Counted from the stretch's first letter, positions 52,621 to 62,724 are shown. The stretch is 64,000 nt of DNA from Opitutaceae bacterium (GCA_003151515.1 PLXS01000010.1:62001-126000), one strand, 5' to 3'. Notes: generated by a model from the letters alone, not told the origin. Translations and numbers: made by a program.

Positions 52621-55332
52621 ATGAAACCTCTCCTTTCCCATGTCCGGGCCCTTGGCCTGGCAGTGTTCGCGGCCGCGGCCGCCTCCTTTACCGCAGAGGC
52701 CCGGGGCGGGCCGCCCGCCGCCATGCCGGGCCCGGTCGAGGTGGGCGGCTGGCAGCTGAGCGATGCGGCGCGGATCACCGAGCCCGGCGACTCCCTGTCC
52801 CAGGCCTCGTACGTCCCGACGGGCTGGCACCGCGCCACGGTGCCAGGGACCGTGCTTACGTCGCTCGTGGACGACGGCGTCTACCCGGAGCCGCTCTACG
52901 GGGAGAACAACCGGCCGGACAGGATCCCGGACAGCCTGTGCCGCACGTCCTACTGGTACCGGGCGCAGGTGGCCGTGCCCGCGGACTATGCGGGGCGCCA
53001 GGTGTGGCTCAACTTCGAGGGGATCAACTACGTGGCCGAGGTCTGGGTGAACGGCCAGCGGGTCGGCGAGGTCAAGGGCGCCTTCTCCCGCGGAACCTTC
53101 AATGTCACGCCGGTCTTGGCCGCGGGCCGTGATGCGACCATCGCCGTCCACGTGTTCCCGCAGCCCAACCCGGGCTACACGCACGAGAAGACGGTCTACT
53201 CCGGCACCGGAAGCAACGGGGGCAACAGCGCGCTCGATGGCCCGACCTTCCTGTGCAGCATCGGCTGGGACTGGATTCCGGGCATCCGCGACCGGGACAC
53301 CGGGATCTGGCAGAAGGTGACCCTCTCCTCGACCGGCCCCGTGGCCATCCGGGACCCCTACGTCGTCTCGGACCTGCCCCTTCCGCGCACGGACTCCGCC
53401 GACCTGACGCTCGAGGCGACCGTCCGAAACGTGACCGCCGAACCGCAGTCGGGCTTCCTTGTCGGCCGGTGCGGGGGCATCTCTTTCCGGGAGCCGGTCA
53501 GCCTGCGGCCCAACGAGGCGCGCTTGGTCAGGCTCTCCCCCGCCGGCACGCCCCAGCTGCACGTGCTCAATCCCCGGCTCTGGTGGCCCAACGGTTACGG
53601 CGCCCAGGAGCTCTACACGCTCAGCCTCAGGTTCGAGACGGACTCGGGCGTGTCCGACTCCGCCGACGTGACCTTCGGCATCCGCAAGATCACCTACCAT
53701 GTCCCGGGCAGCGAGAACCTGACCCTGTCCGTGAACGGAGTCCCCGTCATGGCCAAGGGCGGGGACTGGGGCATGGACGAGGCGATGAAGCGCATCCCGC
53801 GGTCCCGCCTGGAGGCGCAGATCCGGATGCACCAGCTCGCCAACTACACGATGATCCGCAACTGGGTCGGGCAGAGCACGGGCGAGGACTTCTACGAGCT
53901 GTGCGACAAGTACGGGATCCTCCTCTGGGACGAGTTCTTCCAGCCGAACCCCTTCGACGGGCCGGACCCGGAGGACACGGGCCTGTATATGGCGAACGTG
54001 CGCGAGAAGATCCTGAGGTTCCGCCAGCACCCGTCCATCGCCCTCTGGTGCGCGCGCAACGAGGGCTTCGCCCCGCCGGTGATCGACAAGGCGATCCAGG
54101 AGCAGATGGGCGAGCTGGACCCCACCAGGCTCTACCAGCCGAGCTCCACGTCGGGCAGGGGCGTCAACTCCGGCGGGCCGTACTTCTACCGGCCTCCGCG
54201 CCAGTACTACGTCTTCAAGGAGGCGTTCAAGACCGAGGTCGGGAGCGTCTCGGTGCCCACGCTCGAGGCCGTCCGCGCGATGATGCCCCAGCGGGACTGG
54301 GAGAGCATCAACGACGACTGGGCGGAGCACGACCTGTGCCGCGGCGCCCAGGACGGGCTGCGCTACCCGGCGGTGCTGGCCTCGCGCTTCGGGGAGCTCG
54401 TCAACCTACCCGACTTCGTCCGGAAGGCCCAGCTCGCCAACTTCGAGGCCTTCCGCGCCATGTACGAGGGGCGAAACGCCAAGCTCTTCCACCCCTGCAC
54501 GGGCGTGCTCACCTGGATGAGCAACCCCGCGCAGCCAAGCTTCGTCTGGCAGCTGTACAGCTACGACCTCGAGCCCAACTCGTCCCTCTTCGCGTCCCGC
54601 CTCGCCTGCGAGCCGGTGCACATCCAGATGAACGAGGACGACTGGCACGTGATGGTGGTCAACAACCTGCCGACGCCCCTGAAGGGAGCGCGGGCGACCA
54701 TCTTGGTCGTGAACCTGGACGGCACGGTCAACTCCCGCGGCGAGGCCTCACTGACGGCCGCGCCCTGCGCCGCGACGGACATCGGGGCTGTCGCGTGGAA
54801 GCCGGGCCTCTCCCCCGTCCATTTCGTGAGGCTCGAGCTGCGCGACTCCCAGAATAGGCTCGTCTCCGAGAACTTCTACTGGCGGTCGCTTCCCGAGCAT
54901 CCGGACGATTTCCAGGACCTGAACAGGCTCAAGGAAGTCACCCTCGACGCCAGCGTGGCCAGGCACGACGCGGGCGGGCTCTGCCTGCTCGAGTTGACCC
55001 TGGCCAATCCGACGAAGGGCGTGGCGCTCATGGCCCACGTCCAGCTCCGGGGCGCGCGCTCGGGCCAGCGCATCCTTCCCGTCTACTACACGGGCAACTA
55101 CGTGTCGCTGCTGCCCGGCGAGAGCAGGTCGGTCGGCATCGAGGCCTCCCAGGCCGACCTGAAGGGCGACGACCCGCTGGTCGTCGTCGACGGCTGGAAC
55201 ACGACCGTCGCGGCCCGGCCGGCCCAGGCAAACGGGGCGGCCGTCGCCCCGAACACGGACGCCATGGTCGACCCATCGGCGCCGCACACGTTCAGGTACG
55301 TGCATTTGAAGGTGCCCGGAGGCGAGGACTGA
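52621..55332 (+). CDS. Exported GH2 beta-mannosidase/exo-beta-glucosaminidase-type enzyme
   Basis: This 903-residue enzyme has a signal peptide (LGLAVFAAAAASFTAEA), a jelly-roll sugar-binding domain (WVNGQRVGEVKGAFSRG), an Ig-like domain, a TIM barrel and C-terminal sandwich domains. The acid/base Glu is in ALWCARNEGFAP and the nucleophile Glu in FKTEVGSVSVPT. The overall pattern (LWWPNGYGAQELY, NYTMIRNWVGQS) matches the mannosidase/CsxA branch of GH2. It is in an operon with the sugar transporter just upstream. Confidence 0.88.
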   Translation: MKPLLSHVRALGLAVFAAAAASFTAEARGGPPAAMPGPVEVGGWQLSDAARITEPGDSLSQASYVPTGWHRATVPGTVLTSLVDDGVYPEPLYGENNRPDRIPDSLCRTSYWYRAQVAVPADYAGRQVWLNFEGINYVAEVWVNGQRVGEVKGAFSRGTFNVTPVLAAGRDATIAVHVFPQPNPGYTHEKTVYSGTGSNGGNSALDGPTFLCSIGWDWIPGIRDRDTGIWQKVTLSSTGPVAIRDPYVVSDLPLPRTDSADLTLEATVRNVTAEPQSGFLVGRCGGISFREPVSLRPNEARLVRLSPAGTPQLHVLNPRLWWPNGYGAQELYTLSLRFETDSGVSDSADVTFGIRKITYHVPGSENLTLSVNGVPVMAKGGDWGMDEAMKRIPRSRLEAQIRMHQLANYTMIRNWVGQSTGEDFYELCDKYGILLWDEFFQPNPFDGPDPEDTGLYMANVREKILRFRQHPSIALWCARNEGFAPPVIDKAIQEQMGELDPTRLYQPSSTSGRGVNSGGPYFYRPPRQYYVFKEAFKTEVGSVSVPTLEAVRAMMPQRDWESINDDWAEHDLCRGAQDGLRYPAVLASRFGELVNLPDFVRKAQLANFEAFRAMYEGRNAKLFHPCTGVLTWMSNPAQPSFVWQLYSYDLEPNSSLFASRLACEPVHIQMNEDDWHVMVVNNLPTPLKGARATILVVNLDGTVNSRGEASLTAAPCAATDIGAVAWKPGLSPVHFVRLELRDSQNRLVSENFYWRSLPEHPDDFQDLNRLKEVTLDASVARHDAGGLCLLELTLANPTKGVALMAHVQLRGARSGQRILPVYYTGNYVSLLPGESRSVGIEASQADLKGDDPLVVVDGWNTTVAARPAQANGAAVAPNTDAMVDPSAPHTFRYVHLKVPGGED

Positions 55333-55417
55333 CCGCGAAAGGCGCCAGCCAGCCCGGGCGCCGCCAAAAAGTTTGTGAAAGGCGCAAGCCTTGGCACCCT
55401 TTGGGCCCGCATCATTC

Positions 55418-57142
55418 ATGAATGTCCGAGGAGTCCTTGAGCGCTACCAGCATCTTCCCAGGCGCACGCGCGCCGTCCTCCTGACGTGCCTGTATGGCCT
55501 CGCGGCGGGCTTTGCTGCGGTGGTCTTCCAGCTCGCGATGAACGGGGTCTACCAGCGGGGCATCGTCGCCCTGTCGCACAGGTCATTCACCACATTCCTC
55601 ATAGGCAGCTTCCTCGTGATCACCGCCGCCTCCCTGACCGTGGGCTGGCTTCTGAGCTCCTTCTGCCCCGAGGCGGCGGGCAGCGGCATTCCGCAGCTCA
55701 AGGCGGCGTTCTGGAAGGACTTCGGCTTCGTCCCATGGAACGTCGTCTGGGTGAAATTCATCGCGGGCGTCGTGAGCATCGGCGGAGGCTGCAGCCTGGG
55801 GAGGGAGGGGCCGTCGGTGCAGCTGGCCGGCGCCCTCGCCTCGAACCTGAGCGGGCTGGCCGGCGAGCCCAAGCAGAACCGGCGCTTCGGCGCCGCGGCG
55901 GGCGCCGCCGCGGGCCTCGCAGCCGCATTCAACACGCCCATGGCCGCCATCGCGTTCGTCCTTGAGGAGATCATCGGCGACCTGAACAGCCGCTACATGG
56001 GAGGCCTGCTGCTGGCGTCGGTCCTCGGCGCCTTCATGGTGCACGGGATCATAGGGAGCCAGCCGTCCTTCCTGATTCCCCACGTGGAGAGCCCGACATG
56101 GATCGGATACGTGTTCACCCCGCTGGTGGCGGCGCTCGCCGCGCTGGCCGGCGTGTATTTCCAAAGGGCCTCGATCGGACTGCGCGGCCAGTGCAAGCGC
56201 AGGCGCTTCCTGCCCGCTTGGGCCCTGCCCGTCCTGGGCGGGCTGATCACATGGGGCCTCGGGGTCCTCGTGTTCCGCCGAACGGGCAGGCTCGGGGTGT
56301 TCGCCCTGGGGTATGGCGACCTGTCCGACGCGCTGGCGGGCGGCATCGGCTGGAAGATCGCAGCGATCCTGCTTGCGGCGAAGTTCATAGCCACGTTCAC
56401 GTGCTACGGCTTCGGCGGCTGCGGGGGCATCTTCTCGCCCACCCTCTTTTTCGGCGGGATGGTCGGGGTGGTTGTCGCCGGGCTTGTCGGATTGTATTCG
56501 CACATGCCGCAGGCCGACCTCCTCACGCTCGCGGTCGTGGGCATGAGCGCCACCCTCGGAGCGGTGGTTCGGGCCCCCGTGACCGGAGTCCTCATCGTGT
56601 TCGAGATGACGCACGAGTTCGGGCTCGTGCCCGCCCTGATGCTGGGCGCCCTGGTAAGCCAGACCATAAGCCGGCGCATGCTCAAGCACAGCTTCTACGA
56701 CGAGCTCCTGAGGCAGGACGGGGTCAACCTGGAGCAGGTGCAGCCGCCGCGCGACCTGCGAAGCTGGCAGCAGCTGCCTGCGTCCGCCATCGCGAACTTT
56801 GAGCCGACGATCGTGCGCAGCCTCGCCCCGGTGGACCTCGCGAAGCTGCTCAAGGAGTCGGCGTACGCCCGGTTTCCCGTCGTGGAGGGGGAGCGTCTCG
56901 TGGGCGTCCTCGCCAGGGACGAGGCGCTGCGCGCCCTGAGGGAGGGGGTCGCGCCGAAACTATCGCCCGCTGTGACGGTCCTGCCATCGCACAGCGTGGA
57001 GAAGCTCCAGGCCAGGCTCATCGAGTCGGATGTCGGCATCGTCGTCCTGGTCGACCAGCCCAACGGGAAGGTGCTGGGCCTTGTCACGCTGCACGACATC
57101 CTGCGCGCCCAGACGGCCATGGCGAAGGACAGCGACCCGTGA
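55418..57142 (+). CDS. ClC-family chloride channel/transporter with C-terminal CBS domains
   Basis: This 574-residue protein has the three ClC selectivity motifs: GSGIPQLK, GREGPSVQ (with the gating Glu, suggesting an exchanger) and GGIFSPTLFFGG. About 440 residues of membrane domain are followed by two CBS motifs (about 455-574, FPVVEGERLVGVLARDEAL and IVVLVDQPNGKVLGLVTLHD), which commonly bind adenine nucleotides. The ATG at 55418 is favoured over an in-frame codon at 55391. It moves chloride or another anion, possibly coupled to protons. Confidence 0.92.
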   Translation: MNVRGVLERYQHLPRRTRAVLLTCLYGLAAGFAAVVFQLAMNGVYQRGIVALSHRSFTTFLIGSFLVITAASLTVGWLLSSFCPEAAGSGIPQLKAAFWKDFGFVPWNVVWVKFIAGVVSIGGGCSLGREGPSVQLAGALASNLSGLAGEPKQNRRFGAAAGAAAGLAAAFNTPMAAIAFVLEEIIGDLNSRYMGGLLLASVLGAFMVHGIIGSQPSFLIPHVESPTWIGYVFTPLVAALAALAGVYFQRASIGLRGQCKRRRFLPAWALPVLGGLITWGLGVLVFRRTGRLGVFALGYGDLSDALAGGIGWKIAAILLAAKFIATFTCYGFGGCGGIFSPTLFFGGMVGVVVAGLVGLYSHMPQADLLTLAVVGMSATLGAVVRAPVTGVLIVFEMTHEFGLVPALMLGALVSQTISRRMLKHSFYDELLRQDGVNLEQVQPPRDLRSWQQLPASAIANFEPTIVRSLAPVDLAKLLKESAYARFPVVEGERLVGVLARDEALRALREGVAPKLSPAVTVLPSHSVEKLQARLIESDVGIVVLVDQPNGKVLGLVTLHDILRAQTAMAKDSDP

Positions 57143-57166
57143 GGCGCACCGGCGGGCGCACCAGGC

Positions 57167-57698
57167 ATGAAGACCGCACTCCTCATCATAGAGCTCCAGC
57201 GGGGATTCTTCGAGTCGAACCCGGCCCCGTGAGACGCCGAGGCCGTTATCGGCCGCATCAACCGGCTTGCGGCGCGCGCGCAGCCGCGGGGCCCCGGTCT
57301 TCATCCTGCAGCACGAGGGGGAGGATCCGGTCCTGGTCCGCGGCTCGCCGGCCTGGGAGCTCGACCCCAGGCTGCGGGCCACGCCCCAAGACACAAGGGT
57401 GCGCTAGACGACGACGGACTCGTTCCTCGGGACCCCGCTGCACGATCTCCTCGCACGGAAGGAAATCGGAGAGGTCGTCGTCTGCGGCTGCGCCTCCGAG
57501 TTCCGCATAGACACGACGGTGCGCCGCGCGGCGTCGCTCGGATTCGCGGTCACGATCGCCGGCGACGCCCACACGACCAACGACCGGCCCAGGATGAGCG
57601 CCGAGGCGATCCGGGACCACCACAACGAGATCCTCCCGCAGATATCGAGCTTCGGGCCCGCGATCCGGACGGTTCCCTCCGGCACCCTCTGGGCCTAG
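57167..57698 (+). pseudogene. Disabled isochorismatase-like cysteine hydrolase
   Basis: The sequence starts well (MKTALLIIELQRGFF with the catalytic-region Glu/Asp site as Glu) but is broken by TGA at 57230-57232, a frameshift near 57280 and TAG at 57405-57407, where the family Lys codon before TTTDSFLGT would be. The catalytic Cys expected in a FCVDTTVR context is Arg (EFRIDTTVR). The ending TVPSGTLWA is intact. With two stops, one frameshift and a lost nucleophile it cannot make an active enzyme. Confidence 0.88.
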
Positions 57699-57740
57699 CC
57701 GGGCCGGCTCGCGCACCCCGCCTGGCGCGGGGCGGCCGCC

Positions 57741-59408
57741 TCAGATCCGCTCCTTCAGCACGACCTTGAAGTCCCTCACGCTGAAGGTGACCTGCCTGCT
57801 GTCCACCCCTCCGGCGGCTGTCGGCGGCCGGTCGCTCTGGAACAGAAGGACGGTGTCGCCGGGCTTGAGCACGACTCCGGAAAAGGCGGCCCAGTTTTCG
57901 GCCGCATGCTTCAGTTTCCCGGACCAGGCCGTCTTGCCACCCAGCGTCACGATGGCGGAGCGCTCGTCGTCGCCCGAGAGCGCGAGCCCGAAGCTTATGT
58001 CGGCCCGGATCGCGAAGCGCTGCGGGTTGTGGATCGCGATCGTGCAATCGCCCCGGCTCCAGCGCCAGTAGTGCGGCCCGTACCTTTCGGGCGTCCACCA
58101 GTTGCGCGGGCCGTAGGTGATGTCGACCCGGGTGCCCTCGACTTTATTGCGAATGAGCTCCTTCGGGCCCTCCAGGGTGAAGCATTGCGATTCGCTTTCC
58201 GGCGCCTTGAGGAGATTCGCCGAGCCAACGACTCCGATGTTGCCCGCGACCAGCAGCAGCGCCCACCAGCGGCTCCGGGGGACGAGGACGTTGAAGGCCA
58301 GCGTCATCGGCAGGAGCACGCGGGCGGCGGCCGAAGGATAGTCCCGCCAGACCGCGTCCCCAAGGAAGAGCAGCAGGAACGCGTAGCCCGCGCCCAGGCG
58401 CCACCACGGCTCGCGCCAGCGTATCCGGGAGGCGAAGAAGAGGAACTGCACGAGCAGGCCCGCAAGCACCAGGGCGTCCAGCTTCGCGTCGGTGGGGAAA
58501 CCGGGCAGGTCGGCCACGAGGCTCGAGGCCGTGTCGACAAGCTTGTTGCGCAGCCCGACGAACGGGGCCGCGAAGTTGTCGAGCCCGGCGTCGCTGCCGC
58601 GCCCCAGCCAGGCGCGAAGGCAAAGCATCCACAGGGCGAGGGGAAGAAGGACGAGCGCCACCTGCCCGAGCCAGGACCTCCACGCCGCGGGCGCCGGGGT
58701 GCCGGGGGGCTTCAGGGCGCATGCGCCAAGGACATTCGTTTCCTTACCAAGCCCCCCGATCCCCATGACGAGCGCGCCCGCCCAGGTCCGCCCGGACTCA
58801 AGGAGCGCCATCGCGGCGGCGATCAAGAGCAGGCTCGGGCCCTCGAGGAGCGAGCGCCTCACGCTGAATATCAGGCCGAAAGAGAACAGCACGGCCGCCC
58901 ACCTCAGGCAGTTGCCCCAGGACAAGGGCGGAAACCACCGGAACAGGAGCACGGCCAGCACGAGCCAGCAGGCCACGTTCTGCAACGCATAGACGTTCAT
59001 GGCGCGCTCCGGGTCGCCCAAGCCGACCGCCCATGCGGTCCACTCGAACAGGATGCGCCGGGCCCGGTAGGGCAGCCTGTCAACCGCCCGCCGCAGCGAA
59101 GGATCCCCAAGGCGGGGGTGCATCGCGATCTGGGCGTACCACTGCGCGTCGTAGCCGAAGGACCTCGGCATCTCGACGTGGTCCGCCGCCTTGAGCTCGG
59201 GAAGCGACACCGCGCGTTTCTGGTCCCCGAACTCGATCAGGTATGTGAAACCCCTGCCCGGGATGTAGAAGCGCGCGATGCTCCAGACGAAGAGCGCCGC
59301 GCAGGCGAGGCACGCGAGCCACCGGAGCGCCCGGGCCCACCCGCCGGCGGCCTGTTTGAATCCAGGGGTCAAAGGCGCACGATCCCACCGGCCTCGGCGC
59401 TGAAGCAA
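57741..59408 (-). CDS. Polytopic membrane protein, glycosyltransferase-like (GT-C type)
   Basis: This protein of about 555 residues has one N-terminal helix, an extracytoplasmic loop with SFGYDAQWYAQIAMHP and PYRARRIL, then about ten helices and a C-terminal extracytoplasmic beta domain (from about 420). The YDxQxY..A..P loop is what I recall from bacterial GT-C-like proteins that build surface glycopolymers from lipid-linked sugars. No closer family can be named. Only a TTG at 59408 gives the N-terminal helix, so the start is uncertain. It follows the methyltransferase gene by 25 bases on the same strand. Confidence 0.68.
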   Translation of the reverse strand: MLQRRGRWDRAPLTPGFKQAAGGWARALRWLACLACAALFVWSIARFYIPGRGFTYLIEFGDQKRAVSLPELKAADHVEMPRSFGYDAQWYAQIAMHPRLGDPSLRRAVDRLPYRARRILFEWTAWAVGLGDPERAMNVYALQNVACWLVLAVLLFRWFPPLSWGNCLRWAAVLFSFGLIFSVRRSLLEGPSLLLIAAAMALLESGRTWAGALVMGIGGLGKETNVLGACALKPPGTPAPAAWRSWLGQVALVLLPLALWMLCLRAWLGRGSDAGLDNFAAPFVGLRNKLVDTASSLVADLPGFPTDAKLDALVLAGLLVQFLFFASRIRWREPWWRLGAGYAFLLLFLGDAVWRDYPSAAARVLLPMTLAFNVLVPRSRWWALLLVAGNIGVVGSANLLKAPESESQCFTLEGPKELIRNKVEGTRVDITYGPRNWWTPERYGPHYWRWSRGDCTIAIHNPQRFAIRADISFGLALSGDDERSAIVTLGGKTAWSGKLKHAAENWAAFSGVVLKPGDTVLLFQSDRPPTAAGGVDSRQVTFSVRDFKVVLKERI

Positions 59409-59433
59409 GTGCCGATTTGCATCTGCGCGGCGC

Positions 59434-60324
59434 TCAGACCGCCAGGTGCCTGCGCTTCACGCACAGGACCAGGTCCTGGTGGTCGGCGACGCCCGCGGGC
59501 AGGTGCGCCGCGATGTGAAAGTACCTGGACCACACCCTGTCGATGTAGGCGCGCGTATGCCACGCCGCCTGGTAGTACTCGGGCAGACCCTCGGTGCCCC
59601 CGTAGGGGTGGTAGAAGAACCCGTGCCCGTCCAGGGTGCGGCGGTCCTCGGCGCCCAGCTGGTCCCGGATCAGGCCGCCGCCCTGGGTCGAGAGCACGAG
59701 GAGCCCGTCGGGCTTCGCCAACCTCCTCAACTCCGCGAGCCACTTGAGCTGGAGGTCCTCGGGCAGGTGCGTGAAAACCGAGATGCCGTAGACCAGGTCG
59801 AAGGAGTCGGACTTGAACGGCGTGGGCGGAAGGTCCCCGTTTCGGGCAAAGGCGAACCGGGCCCGCCTCACCTCGTGCGGATAGCTCGCCAGGCACCAGG
59901 ATATGGCCTCCCCGTCGATGTCGCAGCCCTGGAACCTGGACGTCGGGGCGAGCTCCGCCATGAAACGCAGGACGCGGGCGCAGCCGCAGCCAAAGTCCAG
60001 GATGCTGAGCCTATTCTCGAGGCTGATCCGCTCGTCGACCGCCGCGAAGATGTCCAGGGCCGCGGCCCGGCCCACCTGCTCGAAGCCGGCGGCGTCGCTG
60101 CTCCCGTGAACGCGCGCAATCAGCCTTGACGGAGGGATCTTCGCCGAGGCCGCCATGACCGCGCCAACCTTGCGCCGGACGGCCTCGGGCACGCCGGGCC
60201 TGTTCTCCGCGTGCCCGAACTGGACGTAGTGCCTCCAGGCCGAGGTCATCCGCCCCTCGTCGACGGCCCGGGCCACGTCCGGGTTGGCCCTGAGGTACGC
60301 GAGCGGGTCGAAGTTCTGCGACAT
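59434..60324 (-). CDS. Class I SAM-dependent methyltransferase
   Basis: This 296-residue protein has an N-terminal helical segment of about 65 residues (FDPLAYLRANPDVARAV, WRHYVQFGHAENRPG) seen in surface-polysaccharide and sulfotransferase proteins. A Rossmann methyltransferase domain follows, with motif I LDFGCGCARVLRF, motif II GCDIDGEA and motif IV FDLVYGISVFTHL. The next gene downstream is a GT-C-like membrane protein, so it may decorate a surface glycan. The ATG at 60324 (MSQNFDPL) is chosen over an in-frame start at 60393. Confidence 0.85.
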   Translation of the reverse strand: MSQNFDPLAYLRANPDVARAVDEGRMTSAWRHYVQFGHAENRPGVPEAVRRKVGAVMAASAKIPPSRLIARVHGSSDAAGFEQVGRAAALDIFAAVDERISLENRLSILDFGCGCARVLRFMAELAPTSRFQGCDIDGEAISWCLASYPHEVRRARFAFARNGDLPPTPFKSDSFDLVYGISVFTHLPEDLQLKWLAELRRLAKPDGLLVLSTQGGGLIRDQLGAEDRRTLDGHGFFYHPYGGTEGLPEYYQAAWHTRAYIDRVWSRYFHIAAHLPAGVADHQDLVLCVKRRHLAV

Positions 60325-60420
60325 CGCGCCAAAAATGGCGGCCGCCGCTACCGCGCGCAACAGGTTCGTTGCGCCGGTGCGAGTGATTTGCAAAGGGGCG
60401 CGAAGCCCCCATCCTGTCGC

Positions 60421-61395
60421 ATGACAGCATCACCATTGGAGCAGCTCGCTCCCGGGCAGGCCGATGAGGCCCTGCTGGATGCCTATTCTGGCGCCGTCTC
60501 GGCCGCGGTTGCCGCGGCGCGCCCCGCGGTCGTCCACATCGAGGTCGGCGCCGCGGGGTCGCCGGCGGGCGCAGGGTCCGGATTCTTCATATCGCCCGAT
60601 GGGTACCTGCTGACCAACAGCCACGTCGTGCATGGCGCTGGCGCGCCTCGCGTGCTCCTGGCCGACGGCAGGAGTCTCTCCGCGGACCTGGTGGGCGACG
60701 ACCCGGACAGCGATCTTGCGGTTCTTCGCGTGAGCGCCGACGAGATCTCGCACCTTGTCCTCGCCGACAGCGGCGCCGTGCGGCTGGGACAGGTTGCCAT
60801 TGCGATCGGCTCCCCCATGGGCTTCCAGCAGACGGCGACCGCGGGGATCGTGAGCGGGCTCGGCCGCTCGCTGCGCGGCGCCTCCGGGAGGCTCATCGAC
60901 AACGTGATCCAGACCGACGCCGCGCTCAATCCCGGCAATTCCGGGGGACCGCTTGTCGACTCGCGCGGCGAGGTCATCGGCGTCAACACGGCCATCATCC
61001 GCCCCGCGCAGGGCATCTGCTTCGCGATAGCGAGCAACACCGCGCGCTGGGTGGCCGCGTGGCTCATCAAGGAGGGGCGCATCCGGCGCAGCTTCATCGG
61101 CGTCGCGGGCCAGACCGTGCCGCTTCTGCGCAAGCTCGTGCACCACCATCGACTCGCCCAGGAGGCCGGCGTTCTGGTCGCCGGCATCGAGCCCGGGAGC
61201 CCCGCGGCGCTCGCCGGTCTCGCCGAGGGGGACATCGTGCTTGCCCTCGACGGCTCGCCGACGCCGGGCGTGGACGCCCTCCACAAGCTGCTCACGGGGG
61301 AGCGCGTCGGCGAGAGGGCGATCGTCACCTTCCTGCGGGGCGTCGAGCTGCGCCGCCATGCCATCATCCCCCTTGAGATCCCGGGCAGCCGCTAA
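60421..61395 (+). CDS. HtrA/DegP-like trypsin-type serine protease with one PDZ domain
   Basis: This 324-residue protease has the triad His in TNSHVVHG, Asp in DSDLAVLRV and Ser in NPGNSGGPL, followed by one PDZ domain (VLVAGIEPGSPAALAGLAEG). No signal peptide or membrane helix precedes the protease domain (MTASPLEQLAPGQADEALLD), unlike DegP or DegS, so it appears cytoplasmic unless exported another way. It is convergent with the Ser/Thr kinase gene, the stops being 16 bases apart. Confidence 0.9.
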   Translation: MTASPLEQLAPGQADEALLDAYSGAVSAAVAAARPAVVHIEVGAAGSPAGAGSGFFISPDGYLLTNSHVVHGAGAPRVLLADGRSLSADLVGDDPDSDLAVLRVSADEISHLVLADSGAVRLGQVAIAIGSPMGFQQTATAGIVSGLGRSLRGASGRLIDNVIQTDAALNPGNSGGPLVDSRGEVIGVNTAIIRPAQGICFAIASNTARWVAAWLIKEGRIRRSFIGVAGQTVPLLRKLVHHHRLAQEAGVLVAGIEPGSPAALAGLAEGDIVLALDGSPTPGVDALHKLLTGERVGERAIVTFLRGVELRRHAIIPLEIPGSR

Positions 61396-61411
61396 GGCGC
61401 GCGCGGGGCGC

Positions 61412-62503
61412 CTAGTGCAGGCGCGTCAGCAGGAAGAACAGGCCGACAAGGGCAAGGAGCGAGCCGGCGCCTATCAGGACGCCCGCGGCAATCGGCGTCC
61501 CAAGCAGGCTCAGCCGCCAGCGCGGCGCCTTGAGCCGGTCGCTGAGCCCGGTCACCCGGACCTGCTCCGGCGAATCCAGGTCCTTCTTCATTTCCCACGC
61601 GCCCTGGTAGCGCTCCCGCGGGTCGCGCCTCATGGCGCGAAGGACGATCTCCTCGGCCTGCGGCGATATCGAGGGGTTGAGCGAGCGCGGGGCGGCGGGG
61701 TCCCCGCTGACCCTTAGCTGGGCGGCCTCCCACGGGTCCTCGTGCGCGAACGGAAGGACGCCGGTCAACATCTGGTAGAGGATGACACCGACGCAGTAGA
61801 TGTCGGTGCGAGCGTCGCAGCGCTTGTTGCGCACCTGCTCGGGCGCCATGTACTCCGGTGTGCCGAAGAGCGGCATGAGGCTGCCGAGGAACCCGCTTCC
61901 GGAGCTGATCTCCGAGGCGAGCCCGAAGTCCATGAGGCAGAGCGTGTGATCGCGGCAGATCATGACGTTGGCCGGCTTCAGGTCGCCGTGGACAATGTCC
62001 GCCTCGTGCATGGGGCCCAGCGCCTGACACAGGGCGCTCGCGATCGCGAGCGCGTCGCGCTCCGGGATCGGTCTGGAGCGGTGGATGACCAGGGCAAGCG
62101 TGCAGCCGTCGAGGTACTCCGTCACGAAGTAGGGGCGGCTCCTGCCCTGCGGCGCCGCGACGAACCGGAGCACGCCGGGGCCGCCCAGCGAGGAGACGAT
62201 CCGCTCCTCGCGCTGGAAGCGCCCAAACTGGGCCGGGTCGCTCTCCACCCTGGCTAGCGGCACCTTGACCGCGACGCTGGCGCCGCGGGCCTCCCGGTCC
62301 TCGGCCCTGTAGATGGTCGCCATTGCGCTGCGCCCGATCGCCTCCCGTATGATGAAGCGCCCGTCAAGGACGTGGCCTTCGGGCAGCTCCTCCTCCAACG
62401 GAGGCCCGAGCCCCTCGCGCTCCAGAAGGTCCTCGCAGCACGGGATGCCCGAAAGGGGCGTAGCGGCTGCTGGCCGCCCGTCGACTGCTGGAATGTCTGG
62501 CAT
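61412..62503 (-). CDS. Hanks-type Ser/Thr protein kinase with C-terminal membrane anchor
   Basis: This 363-residue kinase has the ATP-binding Lys in SVAVKVPL, the catalytic loop IVHGDLKPANVM (HGD instead of HRD, so not an RD kinase), DFGLA, and the APE region in GTPEYMAPEQV. The glycine loop is degenerate (IGRSAMATIY). One hydrophobic helix near the C-terminus (about 335-360) anchors it with the kinase domain inside the cell and no external sensor domain. The substrates are unknown. Confidence 0.9.
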   Translation of the reverse strand: MPDIPAVDGRPAAATPLSGIPCCEDLLEREGLGPPLEEELPEGHVLDGRFIIREAIGRSAMATIYRAEDREARGASVAVKVPLARVESDPAQFGRFQREERIVSSLGGPGVLRFVAAPQGRSRPYFVTEYLDGCTLALVIHRSRPIPERDALAIASALCQALGPMHEADIVHGDLKPANVMICRDHTLCLMDFGLASEISSGSGFLGSLMPLFGTPEYMAPEQVRNKRCDARTDIYCVGVILYQMLTGVLPFAHEDPWEAAQLRVSGDPAAPRSLNPSISPQAEEIVLRAMRRDPRERYQGAWEMKKDLDSPEQVRVTGLSDRLKAPRWRLSLLGTPIAAGVLIGAGSLLALVGLFFLLTRLH

Positions 62504-62724
62504 CCGGCCATCCTAAGGGCGCGGACGGCCCGCCTGTGAGCCAAATAAACGGGAAAACGCGCTAAGAATTCATTAAGAGGGCGCCCGCCGGCCCCGTCCC
62601 AAAACCGGCGGGATCGCGAGAGATGAATTGCGCAATTGGCGCGCGCGGATTTCGTTAGGGATCTCGCAGCCGCAGGCGTCGCCCCCGAGGCGGCGCCCGC
62701 ACCACCCACCTAACCGCCCAGAAC

